Positions 1-7,920 of a DNA stretch of 45,780 nucleotides are shown in pieces. The notes beneath the pieces were generated by a model. The model saw only the letters and a list, made by a program, of their open reading frames with translations. It ran no database searches and had not been told where the DNA came from. The DNA comes from Candidatus Kuenenia stuttgartensis (GTDB taxonomy: Bacteria > Planctomycetota > Planctomycetia > Pirellulales > UBA1268). A program made the position numbers and the translations under genes. The stretch's first letter is position 1. Every line of letters starts with the position of its first letter. The stretch covers positions 1 through 45,780 of the forward strand of contig CAMBSN010000014.1 of the NCBI GenBank assembly GCA_945870505.1, read 5' to 3'.

Positions 1-85
1 CGCTCGCTCGATGCTGACTTCGCTCCGCCATCCATGGCTGCGCTTGTCAGCAACGCCGGCTCCCGGGCACGGGCAGCCCCTCGCT
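1..85 (+). repeat. Dispersed palindromic element, copy A (cut by window edge)
   Basis: The first 85 bases are identical to 27315-27399. They are the right-hand part of an element whose complete copy lies at 27265-27394. The right terminus reads CGGGCACGGGCAGCCCC and ends at base 80. Homology then continues more loosely through the AGGTT/AACCT hairpin into about base 150. The left terminus lies outside the window. Confidence 0.85.
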
Positions 86-97
86 GCCACCCCGTAG

Positions 98-117
98 CAC
101 AGGTTTTTCAACCTGTG
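98..117. repeat. CACAGGTT/AACCTGTG hairpin module
   Basis: An 8-bp perfect inverted repeat (CACAGGTT, loop TTTC, AACCTGTG). Related dyads sit at 27416-27430, 20699-20711 and 20781-20801. Copies A and B of the 130-bp element both carry it about 20 bp beyond their right terminus. Role unknown; it could act as a small hairpin at the 3' end of the minus-strand gene at 159-731. Confidence 0.6.
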
Positions 118-158
118 TGTCTTCTCGGCTCGCCTTGGGCTCGGTTCCCCATGGCCTG

Positions 159-731
159 CTACTGGCAGTTGGTGCACGGGGCCGGCGTGGCCCAACCGTT
201 CGACCAGAGTCCGTTGCCGGCGAATGGCACTGGAGCCTTCCCTGGGGTGGTGGCACCAACGCGGCTCGGCCGGCGGCCGGGGCAGTCTTCGAAGGCGTCA
301 GGCTCGATGAACACGACCCGCACGGCGTTGGGATCAAGCCCCAGGAAGCCGTCCTCGGTCTCCAGCAGGTGTGTGAACTTCTCCTGAAGGACAGCCCGGA
401 CCACCTCCGCGGCCTGCCGCTCCCCAGTCCGCTTGTCACCGACGAAGAGGTTTCGCCGGGTTGTCATCGCCACGAGCACCTGGTGATCGCGGTGGTAGAC
501 GCGAAACGCGTCGTCGGTGTCGATGAAACGGCGGAGGTTCTCGGCGGCATCGGTCTCACCGTCCGCGATCGCGTCCTGAATCTCGGACGCCACGAACGAT
601 GCGTTTTGAGCGACCCGGTCACCTGCTGCGGGACTCAGCGGTCCAGCACTCGCGGACTGCATGGTGGCGGCGGTGGAGGAAACAAGAACAGCGGCGGCGA
701 CCGCAAGGACGAAGCGGCAGTTCAAGGACAT
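159..731 (-). CDS. Secreted hypothetical protein
   Basis: A 190-residue protein of no family I recognise. The ATG at 731 is chosen because it is followed at once by a classic Sec signal peptide: a short polar start (MSLNCR), then a hydrophobic core VLAVAAAVLV, with likely cleavage near residues 28-30 (SASAG). Longer in-frame starts would bury that signal. The mature part has an acidic helical stretch (EIQDAIADGETDAAENLRRFID) and a mixed alpha/beta segment (AFRVYHRDHQVLVAM). The tail is proline-rich with two cysteines (CTNC). The stop codon lies just beyond the repeat at the left edge. It is on the same strand as the aldo/keto reductase but 273 bp downstream of it, so probably a separate transcript. 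The 732-1004 gap holds nothing I can identify. Confidence 0.65.
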   Translation of the reverse strand: MSLNCRFVLAVAAAVLVSSTAATMQSASAGPLSPAAGDRVAQNASFVASEIQDAIADGETDAAENLRRFIDTDDAFRVYHRDHQVLVAMTTRRNLFVGDKRTGERQAAEVVRAVLQEKFTHLLETEDGFLGLDPNAVRVVFIEPDAFEDCPGRRPSRVGATTPGKAPVPFAGNGLWSNGWATPAPCTNCQ

Positions 732-1004
732 GGCCGGATTCCACGAGGGTTTGAGGGGGAGACCGAATACCCCTCCGACGCTAGTTTCGCGGGAGGGGCT
801 GGTCAAACGGCCTAAAATGTCGGGCCGGCACGGGGAGGACCAACTTCGAGGGCCAAGGGCGGGGAGGGCCAAGCGGGTGGCCAAGGGGGCGACGGAGAGG
901 AAGGGCGGGTGGTGCGGCGTCCACTTTGACCGTGCCCGAGGCCTTACGGCCTTCGGCCTGCACGAGCACCGGGAACGGGGCCTGCGGATCACGGGTGATC
1001 CGGA

Positions 1005-1997
1005 TCAGATGGGTTGGCGGCCGGCGACGGGGCCGCGGGCCCGAATGGCGGCGTGGATCGCCTGACGGGCCTCGGCGTCAAGCTCGCACCGCAGTGCGGC
1101 AGCATTCTCCCAGACCTGCTCCGGGGATGTGGCCCCAAAAAGCACACTCGTGATTCCGGGCTGCTCGGCCGTCCAGGCGAGCACCAGGTCGGGCAACTCG
1201 CAGCCGAGCCGAGCCGCCACGGGCCGGAGGGCATCCACGAAGTCGAGGTTCCGGTCAAACTCAGGTCCGTTGAAGATCGGATACTTGTGGCGGCTATCGC
1301 TCGTCGGGAACGTCTGGCCGCGACGCATCCGGCCTGCGAGCAGCCCCTTCATCAGCGGCCAGTAGACCACCATCGCCACGCCGTGGGCGAGGCACCAGGG
1401 GAGCACCTCCGCCTCGATCTCCCGCTGGAGCATGTTGAACTGCATCTGGCAGGCGACCAGCGGGCACGCCGTCGCGAACCGCGAGAGATTCGCCGCTGAT
1501 GCGTTCGACAGCCCGATCGCCCGGGCCTTGCCGGCTTCGAGCAGTCGCTTTAACTCCCCAGCCGATTCCTCGATTGGCACGGTCGGGTCGGGGGCGTGGA
1601 GGTAGAGGAGATCGAGCCGGTCGGTGCCGAGGCGGTCGAGAGTCTCATCGACCTGCATTCGGATTCGCTCAGGCCGGCCATCGACCACTTGCCTCCGTGG
1701 CGGGTCTTTTGCCTGATCGGGCTCCCAGTGGATGCCACACTTGCCGGCAATCACGACATCTTCGCGGCGGCGGCCCGGCAACGCCTCCCGGATCGCCCTC
1801 TCGCTCTCGCCGTGCTCGCCGTAGCAGTACGCCGTGTCGAGGTGGGTGACACCAGAGTCGATCGCGGCCCGCACCGTGGCGACCGCCGCTTCTCGGGTGA
1901 CTCCGTCGCGGGTCATACCGGCGAGGGGCCAGCAGCCGAGGCCGAGCGGGCCAACGGCAACGGTTGACGAGCCAAGGGAGCGGGGCGCGAGGTCCAT
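1005..1997 (-). CDS. Aldo/keto reductase
   Basis: A 330-residue NAD(P)H-dependent oxidoreductase of the aldo/keto reductase (TIM-barrel) superfamily, length normal. Visible family features: the N-terminal LGLGCWPLAG strand, the active-site block DTAYCYGEHGESE (Asp54, Tyr59 as acid), Lys86 in VVIAGKCG, and His134 in LLYLHAPDP, giving the Asp/Tyr/Lys/His tetrad. IGLSNASAANL and the late FGATSPEQVWEN block (cofactor-phosphate region) also fit. The closest functional types are the YajO/Tas/L-glyceraldehyde-3-phosphate reductase-like members; the substrate cannot be told from sequence. It starts 11 bp after the hydrolase stop codon, so it is probably the third gene of a hemH-hydrolase-reductase operon. 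Confidence 0.9.
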   Translation of the reverse strand: MDLAPRSLGSSTVAVGPLGLGCWPLAGMTRDGVTREAAVATVRAAIDSGVTHLDTAYCYGEHGESERAIREALPGRRREDVVIAGKCGIHWEPDQAKDPPRRQVVDGRPERIRMQVDETLDRLGTDRLDLLYLHAPDPTVPIEESAGELKRLLEAGKARAIGLSNASAANLSRFATACPLVACQMQFNMLQREIEAEVLPWCLAHGVAMVVYWPLMKGLLAGRMRRGQTFPTSDSRHKYPIFNGPEFDRNLDFVDALRPVAARLGCELPDLVLAWTAEQPGITSVLFGATSPEQVWENAAALRCELDAEARQAIHAAIRARGPVAGRQPI

Positions 1998-2008
1998 CTG
2001 GATAGGAG

Positions 2009-2674
2009 TCAGGGGTTCCGCGGGGCTGTGGCGGCAGTCGCCGGGAACTCGCCCGTGGCGAGGAATCCAGCCACGAGGTCAGCGGTCTCGCGGCTGAAGA
2101 GCAGGCCCGTGTGCCACGTTGGCAGCGTGATGTGGGCGTGTGGGGCGTCGGGCCGCGTGCTCTCTTCGGCCACCAGGGCGTCGTGCTTCGCCGCGATCAC
2201 GCCGATGTCGATCCCCTGCGGTGTCGGCAGTGAGTTCACGAGGCTATTTTCCGCCGTGGAGAGTTCGGCCACAGGTGTGAGGAACCGGCCAAGCGTGCGA
2301 GCCGTGGCTGTGGCTACGAATGAGCCGCGGTTGGGCGGGGCGAGCATGACGAACCGCCCCATCTTCCGCGGTCGGTAGCGGTCGAGGGCCGCCCGGCTGA
2401 TGATGCAACCCATGCTGTGGCCGACCACGTGAAGCGTGTCGATACGCGCTTCACGGTCAAGCAGTTCCAGTTCACGGGCGAACCGCTCCGCGTGGACGAG
2501 CAGCGAGCAGCCCATGTTCCAGTATCCCCACGCGGTCGTCGAATAGCCGTGGGCTTGCAGCCGGCGGCTCAGCACCGCGAGCATGTACTTGTTCGCCATG
2601 AAGCCATGGACGAGCGCCACGCATTCACGCGGGTGATCAGGGGGCGAACCCGGCGTGAAGCGGACCGATGGCAT
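2009..2674 (-). CDS. Alpha/beta hydrolase (lipase/esterase-like)
   Basis: A 221-residue alpha/beta-hydrolase fold protein. The oxyanion region is ALVHGF (residues 20-25). The nucleophile elbow is GHSMG with Ser87. Asp165 (AAKHDALV) and His188 (PTWHTGLLF) are placed to complete the triad. The layout (HGF, then GHSMGC, then APPNRGS, then a late THxG-type histidine) matches the small EstA/LipA-type and PGAP1-like lipases found in planctomycetes and proteobacteria. No signal peptide is seen, so it is probably cytoplasmic. It lies 7 bp after hemH and 11 bp before the reductase. There is no obvious metabolic link to heme; co-transcription is inferred from spacing only. Confidence 0.85.
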   Translation of the reverse strand: MPSVRFTPGSPPDHPRECVALVHGFMANKYMLAVLSRRLQAHGYSTTAWGYWNMGCSLLVHAERFARELELLDREARIDTLHVVGHSMGCIISRAALDRYRPRKMGRFVMLAPPNRGSFVATATARTLGRFLTPVAELSTAENSLVNSLPTPQGIDIGVIAAKHDALVAEESTRPDAPHAHITLPTWHTGLLFSRETADLVAGFLATGEFPATAATAPRNP

Positions 2675-2681
2675 GGGCTGG

Positions 2682-3758
<1,077 letters not shown>

Positions 3759-3765
3759 GAGCGTG

Positions 3766-3783
3766 GTGCGGGTGCGGGTGCGG
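3766..3783. repeat. Three tandem GTGCGG hexamers
   Basis: Three perfect GTGCGG units between hemH and tRNA-Glu, just upstream of the hemH start codon on its strand, followed by a degenerate fourth unit. A simple repeat with no obvious function; it could vary in copy number between strains. Confidence 0.7.
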
Positions 3784-3819
3784 GTCTGCGGTGCGATCCG
3801 CCGCGCGGGCGACAGAGAT

Positions 3820-3891
3820 TGACCCCACGGGGATTCGAACCCCGGTTACCGCCGTGAAAGGGCGGTGTCCTAACCACTAGACGATGGGGCC
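3820..3891 (-). tRNA. tRNA-Glu (anticodon UUC)
   Basis: A 72-nt cloverleaf on the minus strand. The acceptor GGCCCCA pairs with TGGGGTC. T8, then the D arm GTCTAGTGGTTAGGAC. The anticodon stem-loop CCGCCCTTTCACGGCGG has anticodon TTC. The T arm CGGGGTTCGAATCCCCG is perfect. The discriminator base is A, and CCA is not encoded. Glu-tRNA(Glu) is also the substrate of HemA in the C5 tetrapyrrole route, which makes the position just upstream of hemH notable. Confidence 0.97.
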
Positions 3892-4022
3892 GTGCCGGAT
3901 CGGATTGACCCTCGGCTACGGGCGGAAACCGACCCAAAGCGTACCCGCTAACGGCCGGCGGCGTAAGTGCCGAACGGCACTCCGTCCGTTCCTACGCCCG
4001 ACACCGCACCATCGGGAAAAAA

Positions 4023-4289
4023 TCAGTCCCGCGGCGGAGCAGGTTGCTCAGCCGCACGCGCGGCCTCTGGATCAACTCCGGTCGCTCCGACCGCCGGCGC
4101 CACGACGGACGCAGCATCGACCGGTTCGCCCCGGGCGATCGCCTCGAAGACTTCGCGGCGGTGCACAGGCACTTCCTTCGGCGCCTCGACGCCGAGCCGG
4201 ACCTTATCACCACGGATCTCCACCACAACGATCGTGATGTCGTTGTTGATGACGATGCTCTCGTCTTTCTTCCGCGACAGTACGAGCAT
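4023..4289 (-). CDS. csrA: Carbon storage regulator CsrA, copy 1
   Basis: A dimeric RNA-binding regulator that binds GGA motifs in mRNA leaders and alters translation or stability. Residues 1-50 (MLVLSRKKDESIVI through VPVHRREVFEAI) are a canonical CsrA fold, with Leu4, Arg6 and Arg44 for RNA contact. After residue 51 it departs from the family. The usual IQEEN-type helix is replaced by IARGE, followed by an Ala/Pro-rich tail that takes the length to 88 residues (usual 60-75). Position 55 is Glu, whereas the second CsrA at 21482 has Asn there, the residue linked to FliW binding in Bacillus. Monocistronic by spacing. Its leader holds a promoter and a GGA-loop hairpin that suggest autoregulation. 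It is not next to fliW. Confidence 0.95.
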   Translation of the reverse strand: MLVLSRKKDESIVINNDITIVVVEIRGDKVRLGVEAPKEVPVHRREVFEAIARGEPVDAASVVAPAVGATGVDPEAARAAEQPAPPRD

Positions 4290-4292
4290 AGG

Positions 4293-4305
4293 GCCAATCC
4301 TTGGC
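4293..4305 (-). promoter_or_regulatory. GGA-loop hairpin at the csrA1 ribosome-binding site (CsrA site candidate)
   Basis: On the minus strand GCCAA-GGA-TTGGC forms a 5-bp perfect stem with the triplet GGA as its whole loop. The GGA is also the best Shine-Dalgarno match, with 8 nt between it and the csrA ATG. A GGA in a hairpin loop over the RBS is the textbook CsrA target. Two further GGA triplets lie upstream in the leader (complement of 4314-4316 and 4330-4332), the latter within the palindrome TACGGAGTCCGTA. Confidence 0.6.
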
Positions 4306-4344
4306 GAAGCGGATCCGTCGCCTACGGACTCCGTAAACTCCTCA

Positions 4345-4372
4345 ACTGTAAAGGTTTCCAGTTGTCAGTCAA
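4345..4372 (-). promoter_or_regulatory. Sigma-70-type promoter candidate for csrA1
   Basis: On the minus strand TTGACT (complement of 4367-4372), a 16-nt spacer and TACAGT (complement of 4345-4350). A start about 7 nt downstream would give a leader of about 49 nt before the csrA ATG. This stretch is clearly more AT-rich than its surroundings. Confidence 0.5.
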
Positions 4373-4580
4373 GCATTTTCGGCGGGTCTGCTCGGAGCTG
4401 GGGGGTGGTTTTTCAGCCGTTTCGCCGGGTGACGGGACGTCCGGGGCCCTGATTTGGACAGATTCTGGGGGGGCGGTCGTTGCGGACACCTGGAACCGCG
4501 GCCGTTCGCCAGGAGGCGAGACGGTCTGCGGTGGGGCAAGTTCGCCAAACCGCGGGCTGCCCCCACAACACGGTCGCCGC

Positions 4581-4608
4581 TTGTTGGGACGGAAGCCACA
4601 CCTATACT
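4581..4608 (+). promoter_or_regulatory. Promoter candidate for the nuo cluster
   Basis: TTGTTG at 4581-4586, a 16-nt spacer and TATACT at 4603-4608, 52 bp before the nuoI ATG. The -10 is good and the -35 is partial. This is the only AT-rich stretch near the nuoI start. Confidence 0.45.
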
Positions 4609-4660
4609 TTCGCGCGACTTCCCTCCGCCCTTCGCCTGACACCATCCACGGGCCTCCCGC

Positions 4661-5188
4661 ATGAGAGAGTGGCTTCGCAACCTGTTCACGGCCGTGGGCA
4701 CGGTGCTCGAGGGCATGCTCGTGACGCTGCGGGTCTTCAGCAGCACCTACGACCAGAAGCGTCGGACGTTCACGGAGCACTTTGAGTACCCGGAACTGCC
4801 GGCGCCGGTGGCCGCACGGTACCGGGGCTTCCACCGCTACGACCTCACCACCTGCATCGCCTGCGACCAGTGCGCGAAGGCCTGTCCGGTCGACTGCATC
4901 TACATCGGCAAGGAGCGGGTCGAGAACGGCAAGGGCTTTCAGGTGAGCGGATTCACGATCGACTACTCGAAGTGCATGTTCTGTGCACTCTGTGTGGAGC
5001 CCTGTCCGGTCGACTGCATCTTCATGGGCTCGACACTCGATCTCTCGTGCTACAGCCGTGACGGAACGATCGTCGACTTCGCCCGCCTGCCGGTCGAGGT
5101 GGCCTGGGGGCGATCCACCATCAATCCCACGGCCGTCGCTGCCGCGAAGGTGATCGTGGAGCCCGTCCATGGCGGGCCCAACCAGTAG
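4661..5188 (+). CDS. nuoI: NADH-quinone oxidoreductase subunit I
   Basis: Peripheral-arm subunit of complex I carrying the two [4Fe-4S] clusters (N6a, N6b) that pass electrons towards NuoB and quinone. 175 residues, typical length. Two full ferredoxin motifs are visible: Cys65, Cys68, Cys71 with Cys75 in CIACDQCAKACPVDC, and Cys105, Cys108, Cys111 with Cys115 in CMFCALCVEPCPVDC. The N-terminal helix (WLRNLFTAVGTVLEGMLVTL) fits the amphipathic membrane-anchoring segment. It is the first gene of the cluster, before nuoA, instead of its common place between nuoH and nuoJ. Its stop is 28 bp before nuoA. Confidence 0.96.
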   Translation: MREWLRNLFTAVGTVLEGMLVTLRVFSSTYDQKRRTFTEHFEYPELPAPVAARYRGFHRYDLTTCIACDQCAKACPVDCIYIGKERVENGKGFQVSGFTIDYSKCMFCALCVEPCPVDCIFMGSTLDLSCYSRDGTIVDFARLPVEVAWGRSTINPTAVAAAKVIVEPVHGGPNQ

Positions 5189-5216
5189 CCGAACACATCT
5201 TTCAAACGCCACCGTC

Positions 5217-5864
5217 ATGCACCCCACTCTCATCGCCGGCTTCGTCGCCCTGTTTGTCGCAGTTGGCGGCGCCTTCCTTGCCGTCAATCTGCTCGTCGGC
5301 CGGCTGGTGCGGCCACGGATGCCAAACGCTGAGAAACTCGAGGTGTACGAGTGCGGTGAACCGACCATCGGTTCGAGTTTCGTGCAGTTCGATCTGCGGT
5401 TTTACGTGGTCGCGTTGTTGTTCATCATCTTCGACGTGGAAGTCGCGCTTTTCTTTCCATGGGCGACGGTGTTTGGCAAGGCGACCCAACTCACCGATCC
5501 CGCCCTTGTCTCGGCGACGGCTGATGGAGGCGTGAGCCCGGCCAGCAACGGCCTACTTCGCGAACTCGGTGTGCATGATCCATCCGTTCCGCAGCAGGCG
5601 GGGCCGTTCTTCACGCCCACGCTCCCCGAGGTCCGGCACGTTGAGGCGACGCGCGGCGAGATGACGCCTGCGCAGGCCTCGGCCCAGTGGTCGCTCGCGC
5701 GTGCCGGGTCGCTGCTCGCCCGAACAGCCCTCGTCGACATGGCAGCATTCTTCGCCGTGCTGCTCACAGGATTCGCCTACGTCTGGTACCGCGGCGACCT
5801 CGACTGGGTCCGGGCGGTGTCGGCCGAACGAGCCGGTTCGGCGGGCCGCGTCTCCACCCGCTGA
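5217..5864 (+). CDS. nuoA: NADH-quinone oxidoreductase subunit A with a large internal insertion
   Basis: Small membrane subunit of complex I next to the quinone site. The ATG at 5217 gives the expected first helix ([23 protein letters not shown]). The conserved loop [11 protein letters not shown] is at 44-54, helix 2 with [12 protein letters not shown] at 72-83, and helix 3 with [20 protein letters not shown] at 178-197. At 215 residues it is far longer than the usual 120-150. The excess is about 80 residues (roughly 89-168) between helices 2 and 3, rich in Pro, Ala, Gly and Ser. The signature blocks on both sides are intact, so the gene is probably functional. nuoC follows 47 bp later; no nuoB lies between. 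Confidence 0.93.
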   Translation: MHPTLIAGFVALFVAVGGAFLAVNLLVGRLVRPRMPNAEKLEVYECGEPTIGSSFVQFDLRFYVVALLFIIFDVEVALFFPWATVFGKATQLTDPALVSATADGGVSPASNGLLRELGVHDPSVPQQAGPFFTPTLPEVRHVEATRGEMTPAQASAQWSLARAGSLLARTALVDMAAFFAVLLTGFAYVWYRGDLDWVRAVSAERAGSAGRVSTR

Positions 5865-5911
5865 CGACGACGGCCCATCACCCCACCATCCCGATTCACG
5901 AACGGAATACC

Positions 5912-6442
5912 ATGCGAGGCCCCGGTTTTCTGGAGCAGTTGGAGGAGGCCCTGCCCGGCGCTGTCGTCGGCAGGAACCTCGAGGCGATCGACCCGTGGGT
6001 CGAAGTCGCCTCCGAGCGGATCGACGACGTCTGCCGCTGGCTGGCGACGTCGAGCCCGGTGCGGTTTGACTCGCTGCAATGCATCACCGCCGTCGATTGG
6101 TGTGAACCCGACCCCAAGAAGGCCGCCAAGGTTTCCTGGCAACCGCACCTCGAGATGGTCTACCACCTGTGGAGCACGCCGACCCGCGTGAGCCTTGTGG
6201 TCAAGACGAACCTGCCCCGTTGGAAGGCCGACGTGCCTGGTCAGCCGCCGGAGATTCCGAGCGTCTGCGGCGTGTGGCGCGGAGCCAACTGGCACGAGCG
6301 AGAGGTCTACGACCTCTCGGGCGTGTGGTTCACCGGGCATCCCGACCTGCGGCGGATCCTCTGTCCGGAGGACTGGGAGGGCTTCCCGCTCCGCAAGGAC
6401 TACGAGATGCCGCTCGACTATCACGGTATTAGGGGGAAGTAG
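5912..6442 (+). CDS. nuoC: NADH-quinone oxidoreductase subunit C
   Basis: Peripheral-arm 30-kDa-type subunit of complex I with no cofactor; structural, beside NuoD. 176 residues. The ATG at 5912 is chosen because the family-like N-terminus ([14 protein letters not shown]) starts there; a longer reading frame upstream overlaps nuoA and has no family similarity. The diagnostic C-terminal block is complete: [19 protein letters not shown], then [23 protein letters not shown]. The stop is 2 bp before the nuoD ATG, so the two are translationally close. It is separate from nuoD, not fused as in E. coli. Confidence 0.95.
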   Translation: MRGPGFLEQLEEALPGAVVGRNLEAIDPWVEVASERIDDVCRWLATSSPVRFDSLQCITAVDWCEPDPKKAAKVSWQPHLEMVYHLWSTPTRVSLVVKTNLPRWKADVPGQPPEIPSVCGVWRGANWHEREVYDLSGVWFTGHPDLRRILCPEDWEGFPLRKDYEMPLDYHGIRGK

Positions 6443-6444
6443 CG

Positions 6445-7653
6445 ATGGCTTCGATGGTTGACGACGATCCCCGGATCATCGAGTTTGACGTCCGCACGGA
6501 CGAGATGCTTGTCAACATGGGTCCGCAGCACCCGAGCACTCACGGCGTGCTCCGGCTCGTGCTTCGTACCGATGGCGAGGTGGTGTCGGAAGTGGAGCCG
6601 CACATTGGCTACCTCCACCGCTGCGCTGAGAAGATTGGCGAAAATCTCACGCATCGCCAGTTCATCCCGTACACCGACCGGATGGACTACCTGGCGGCGA
6701 TGAACATGAACCTCGGCTGGGCCCTCGTAGTCGAGAAGCTCATGAAGTATCAGGTGAGCGAGAAAGCCCGCCACCTGCGGGTCCTGATCACCGAACTCAA
6801 TCGGATCGGCAGTCACCTCGTGGGCATGGGGGCGTACGGCCTCGATCTCGGCACCTTCAGCCCCTTCCTCTACGCGTTCCGCGAGCGTGAGAAGATCCTC
6901 GATCTCTTCGAGGAAGCTTGCGGTGCCCGGCTCACCTACAGCTACATCACGGTCGGCGGCCTGACGGCCGACCTGCCGCCGGGCTGGCTGCAGAGGTGCG
7001 AGGCCTTCCTTGGCCAGTTCGAACCGATCATCAAGGAGTATCACGCACTCCTCACCACGAATGCGATTTTCGTGAAGCGGACGGCGAACATCGGCGTCAT
7101 GTCGCCGGACCTCGCGATCGAATACGGTTGCTCCGGTCCCGTGCTCCGTGGCAGCGGCGTCGATCAAGACATGCGGCGGGACGGCGAGGCGATCTACACC
7201 GCCATGTACGAGGGCTACGCTTTCGAGGTGGCCGTGATGAAGGACGGCCAGTATCCCCGCGACCGCGAATACCCGGCTGTGCCGGCCGATGCCGTGCTCG
7301 GCGACTGCTGGCACCGGTTCTTCGTGCGGATGCTCGAAGTCGTGCAGTCGATGGACCTCGTCCGCCAGGCGATGGACCGCTACTCGGCCTGCAATGGGCC
7401 GCTCGGTGAACCGCTCAAACTGACCGAGAAGATGCCCGCTGGCGACGCCTACCTTGAGACAGAGTGCCCCAAGGGCCAGATGGGCTTCTACATCGTCAGC
7501 GACGGCTCGGCGATCCCGTGGCGGGCTCGGGCCCGCTCCAGTTCCTTCTCGAACCTCGCCGTTGCCCACGAACTCTGTCGCGGGTGCCTGATCGCCGACG
7601 TGCCGGCGATCGTGGGCAGCCTCGATATCGTGATGGGTGAGATTGACAGGTAG
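6445..7653 (+). CDS. nuoD: NADH-quinone oxidoreductase subunit D
   Basis: 49-kDa-type subunit of complex I, forming the quinone cavity with NuoB; related to the large subunit of NiFe hydrogenases. 402 residues, normal length. Conserved stretches: NMGPQHPSTHGVLRLVLRTD, IGYLHRCAEKIGE, the QFIPYTDRMDYLAAMNMN block, and the C-terminal PKGQMGFYIVSDGS and ADVPAIVGSLDIVMGEIDR. The acyl/hydrogenase cysteines are absent, as expected for NuoD. It starts 2 bp after nuoC and is followed by the only long gap inside the cluster. Confidence 0.97.
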   Translation: MASMVDDDPRIIEFDVRTDEMLVNMGPQHPSTHGVLRLVLRTDGEVVSEVEPHIGYLHRCAEKIGENLTHRQFIPYTDRMDYLAAMNMNLGWALVVEKLMKYQVSEKARHLRVLITELNRIGSHLVGMGAYGLDLGTFSPFLYAFREREKILDLFEEACGARLTYSYITVGGLTADLPPGWLQRCEAFLGQFEPIIKEYHALLTTNAIFVKRTANIGVMSPDLAIEYGCSGPVLRGSGVDQDMRRDGEAIYTAMYEGYAFEVAVMKDGQYPRDREYPAVPADAVLGDCWHRFFVRMLEVVQSMDLVRQAMDRYSACNGPLGEPLKLTEKMPAGDAYLETECPKGQMGFYIVSDGSAIPWRARARSSSFSNLAVAHELCRGCLIADVPAIVGSLDIVMGEIDR

Positions 7654-7835
7654 GCGAATCGCCGCGCCCGCTCACCACGAATCGTGCGCGCCGGCGACGG
7701 GCCGGCAGTTGTCTCGTCGCGGTGGGCCGGGGCGGCCCAAGGCTCCTCGAGCAACCGCCGATCCCGTCGCCTCACTGGTGGAGGTGGTCGGGCCGATTTG
7801 CTGCCGGGACTTGTGAAAAGGAGTGGGGTACGGCA

Positions 7836-7861
7836 CACTTCGTGAGAATTTTCACGAAGTG
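7836..7861. promoter_or_regulatory. 26-bp near-perfect dyad between nuoD and nuoH
   Basis: CACTTCGTGA, GAATTT, TCACGAAGTG: a perfect 10-bp inverted repeat around a 6-nt centre. Because the centre contains AATT, the whole 26-bp site is symmetric except for one base pair. It lies 59 bp upstream of the nuoH ATG in a 267-bp gap. A second weaker inverted repeat (GGTTTCC, GCTCG, GGAAATCC) follows from about 7863. The size and symmetry suit a dimeric repressor operator; an RNA hairpin acting as attenuator or processing site is the alternative. Confidence 0.65.
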
Positions 7862-7920
7862 GGTTTCCGCTCGGGAAATCCGCGAACCGCAGGGCTTTCG
7901 AGGCGCCGAAACGCTGACTG

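Larger units (their letters stand above)
4290..4660. other. Divergent csrA1 / nuoI intergenic region
   Basis: 371 bp without a gene. It holds the minus-strand csrA promoter and leader at the left and a plus-strand promoter candidate for the nuo cluster at the right, listed separately. The middle (about 4373-4580) is GC-rich, and I see no conserved motif or RNA in it. Confidence 0.6.

Noticed and set aside
1-150. Coding region at the left edge
   Set aside because: Open frames here run through the repeat element shared with 27315-27399 and show no protein signature.
4334-4344. TAAACTCCTCA shared with 22500-22510, upstream of both csrA loci
   Set aside because: An 11-bp match at different distances from the csrA/fliW genes; it could be chance, and in the second place it overlaps the promoter of the opposite gene.
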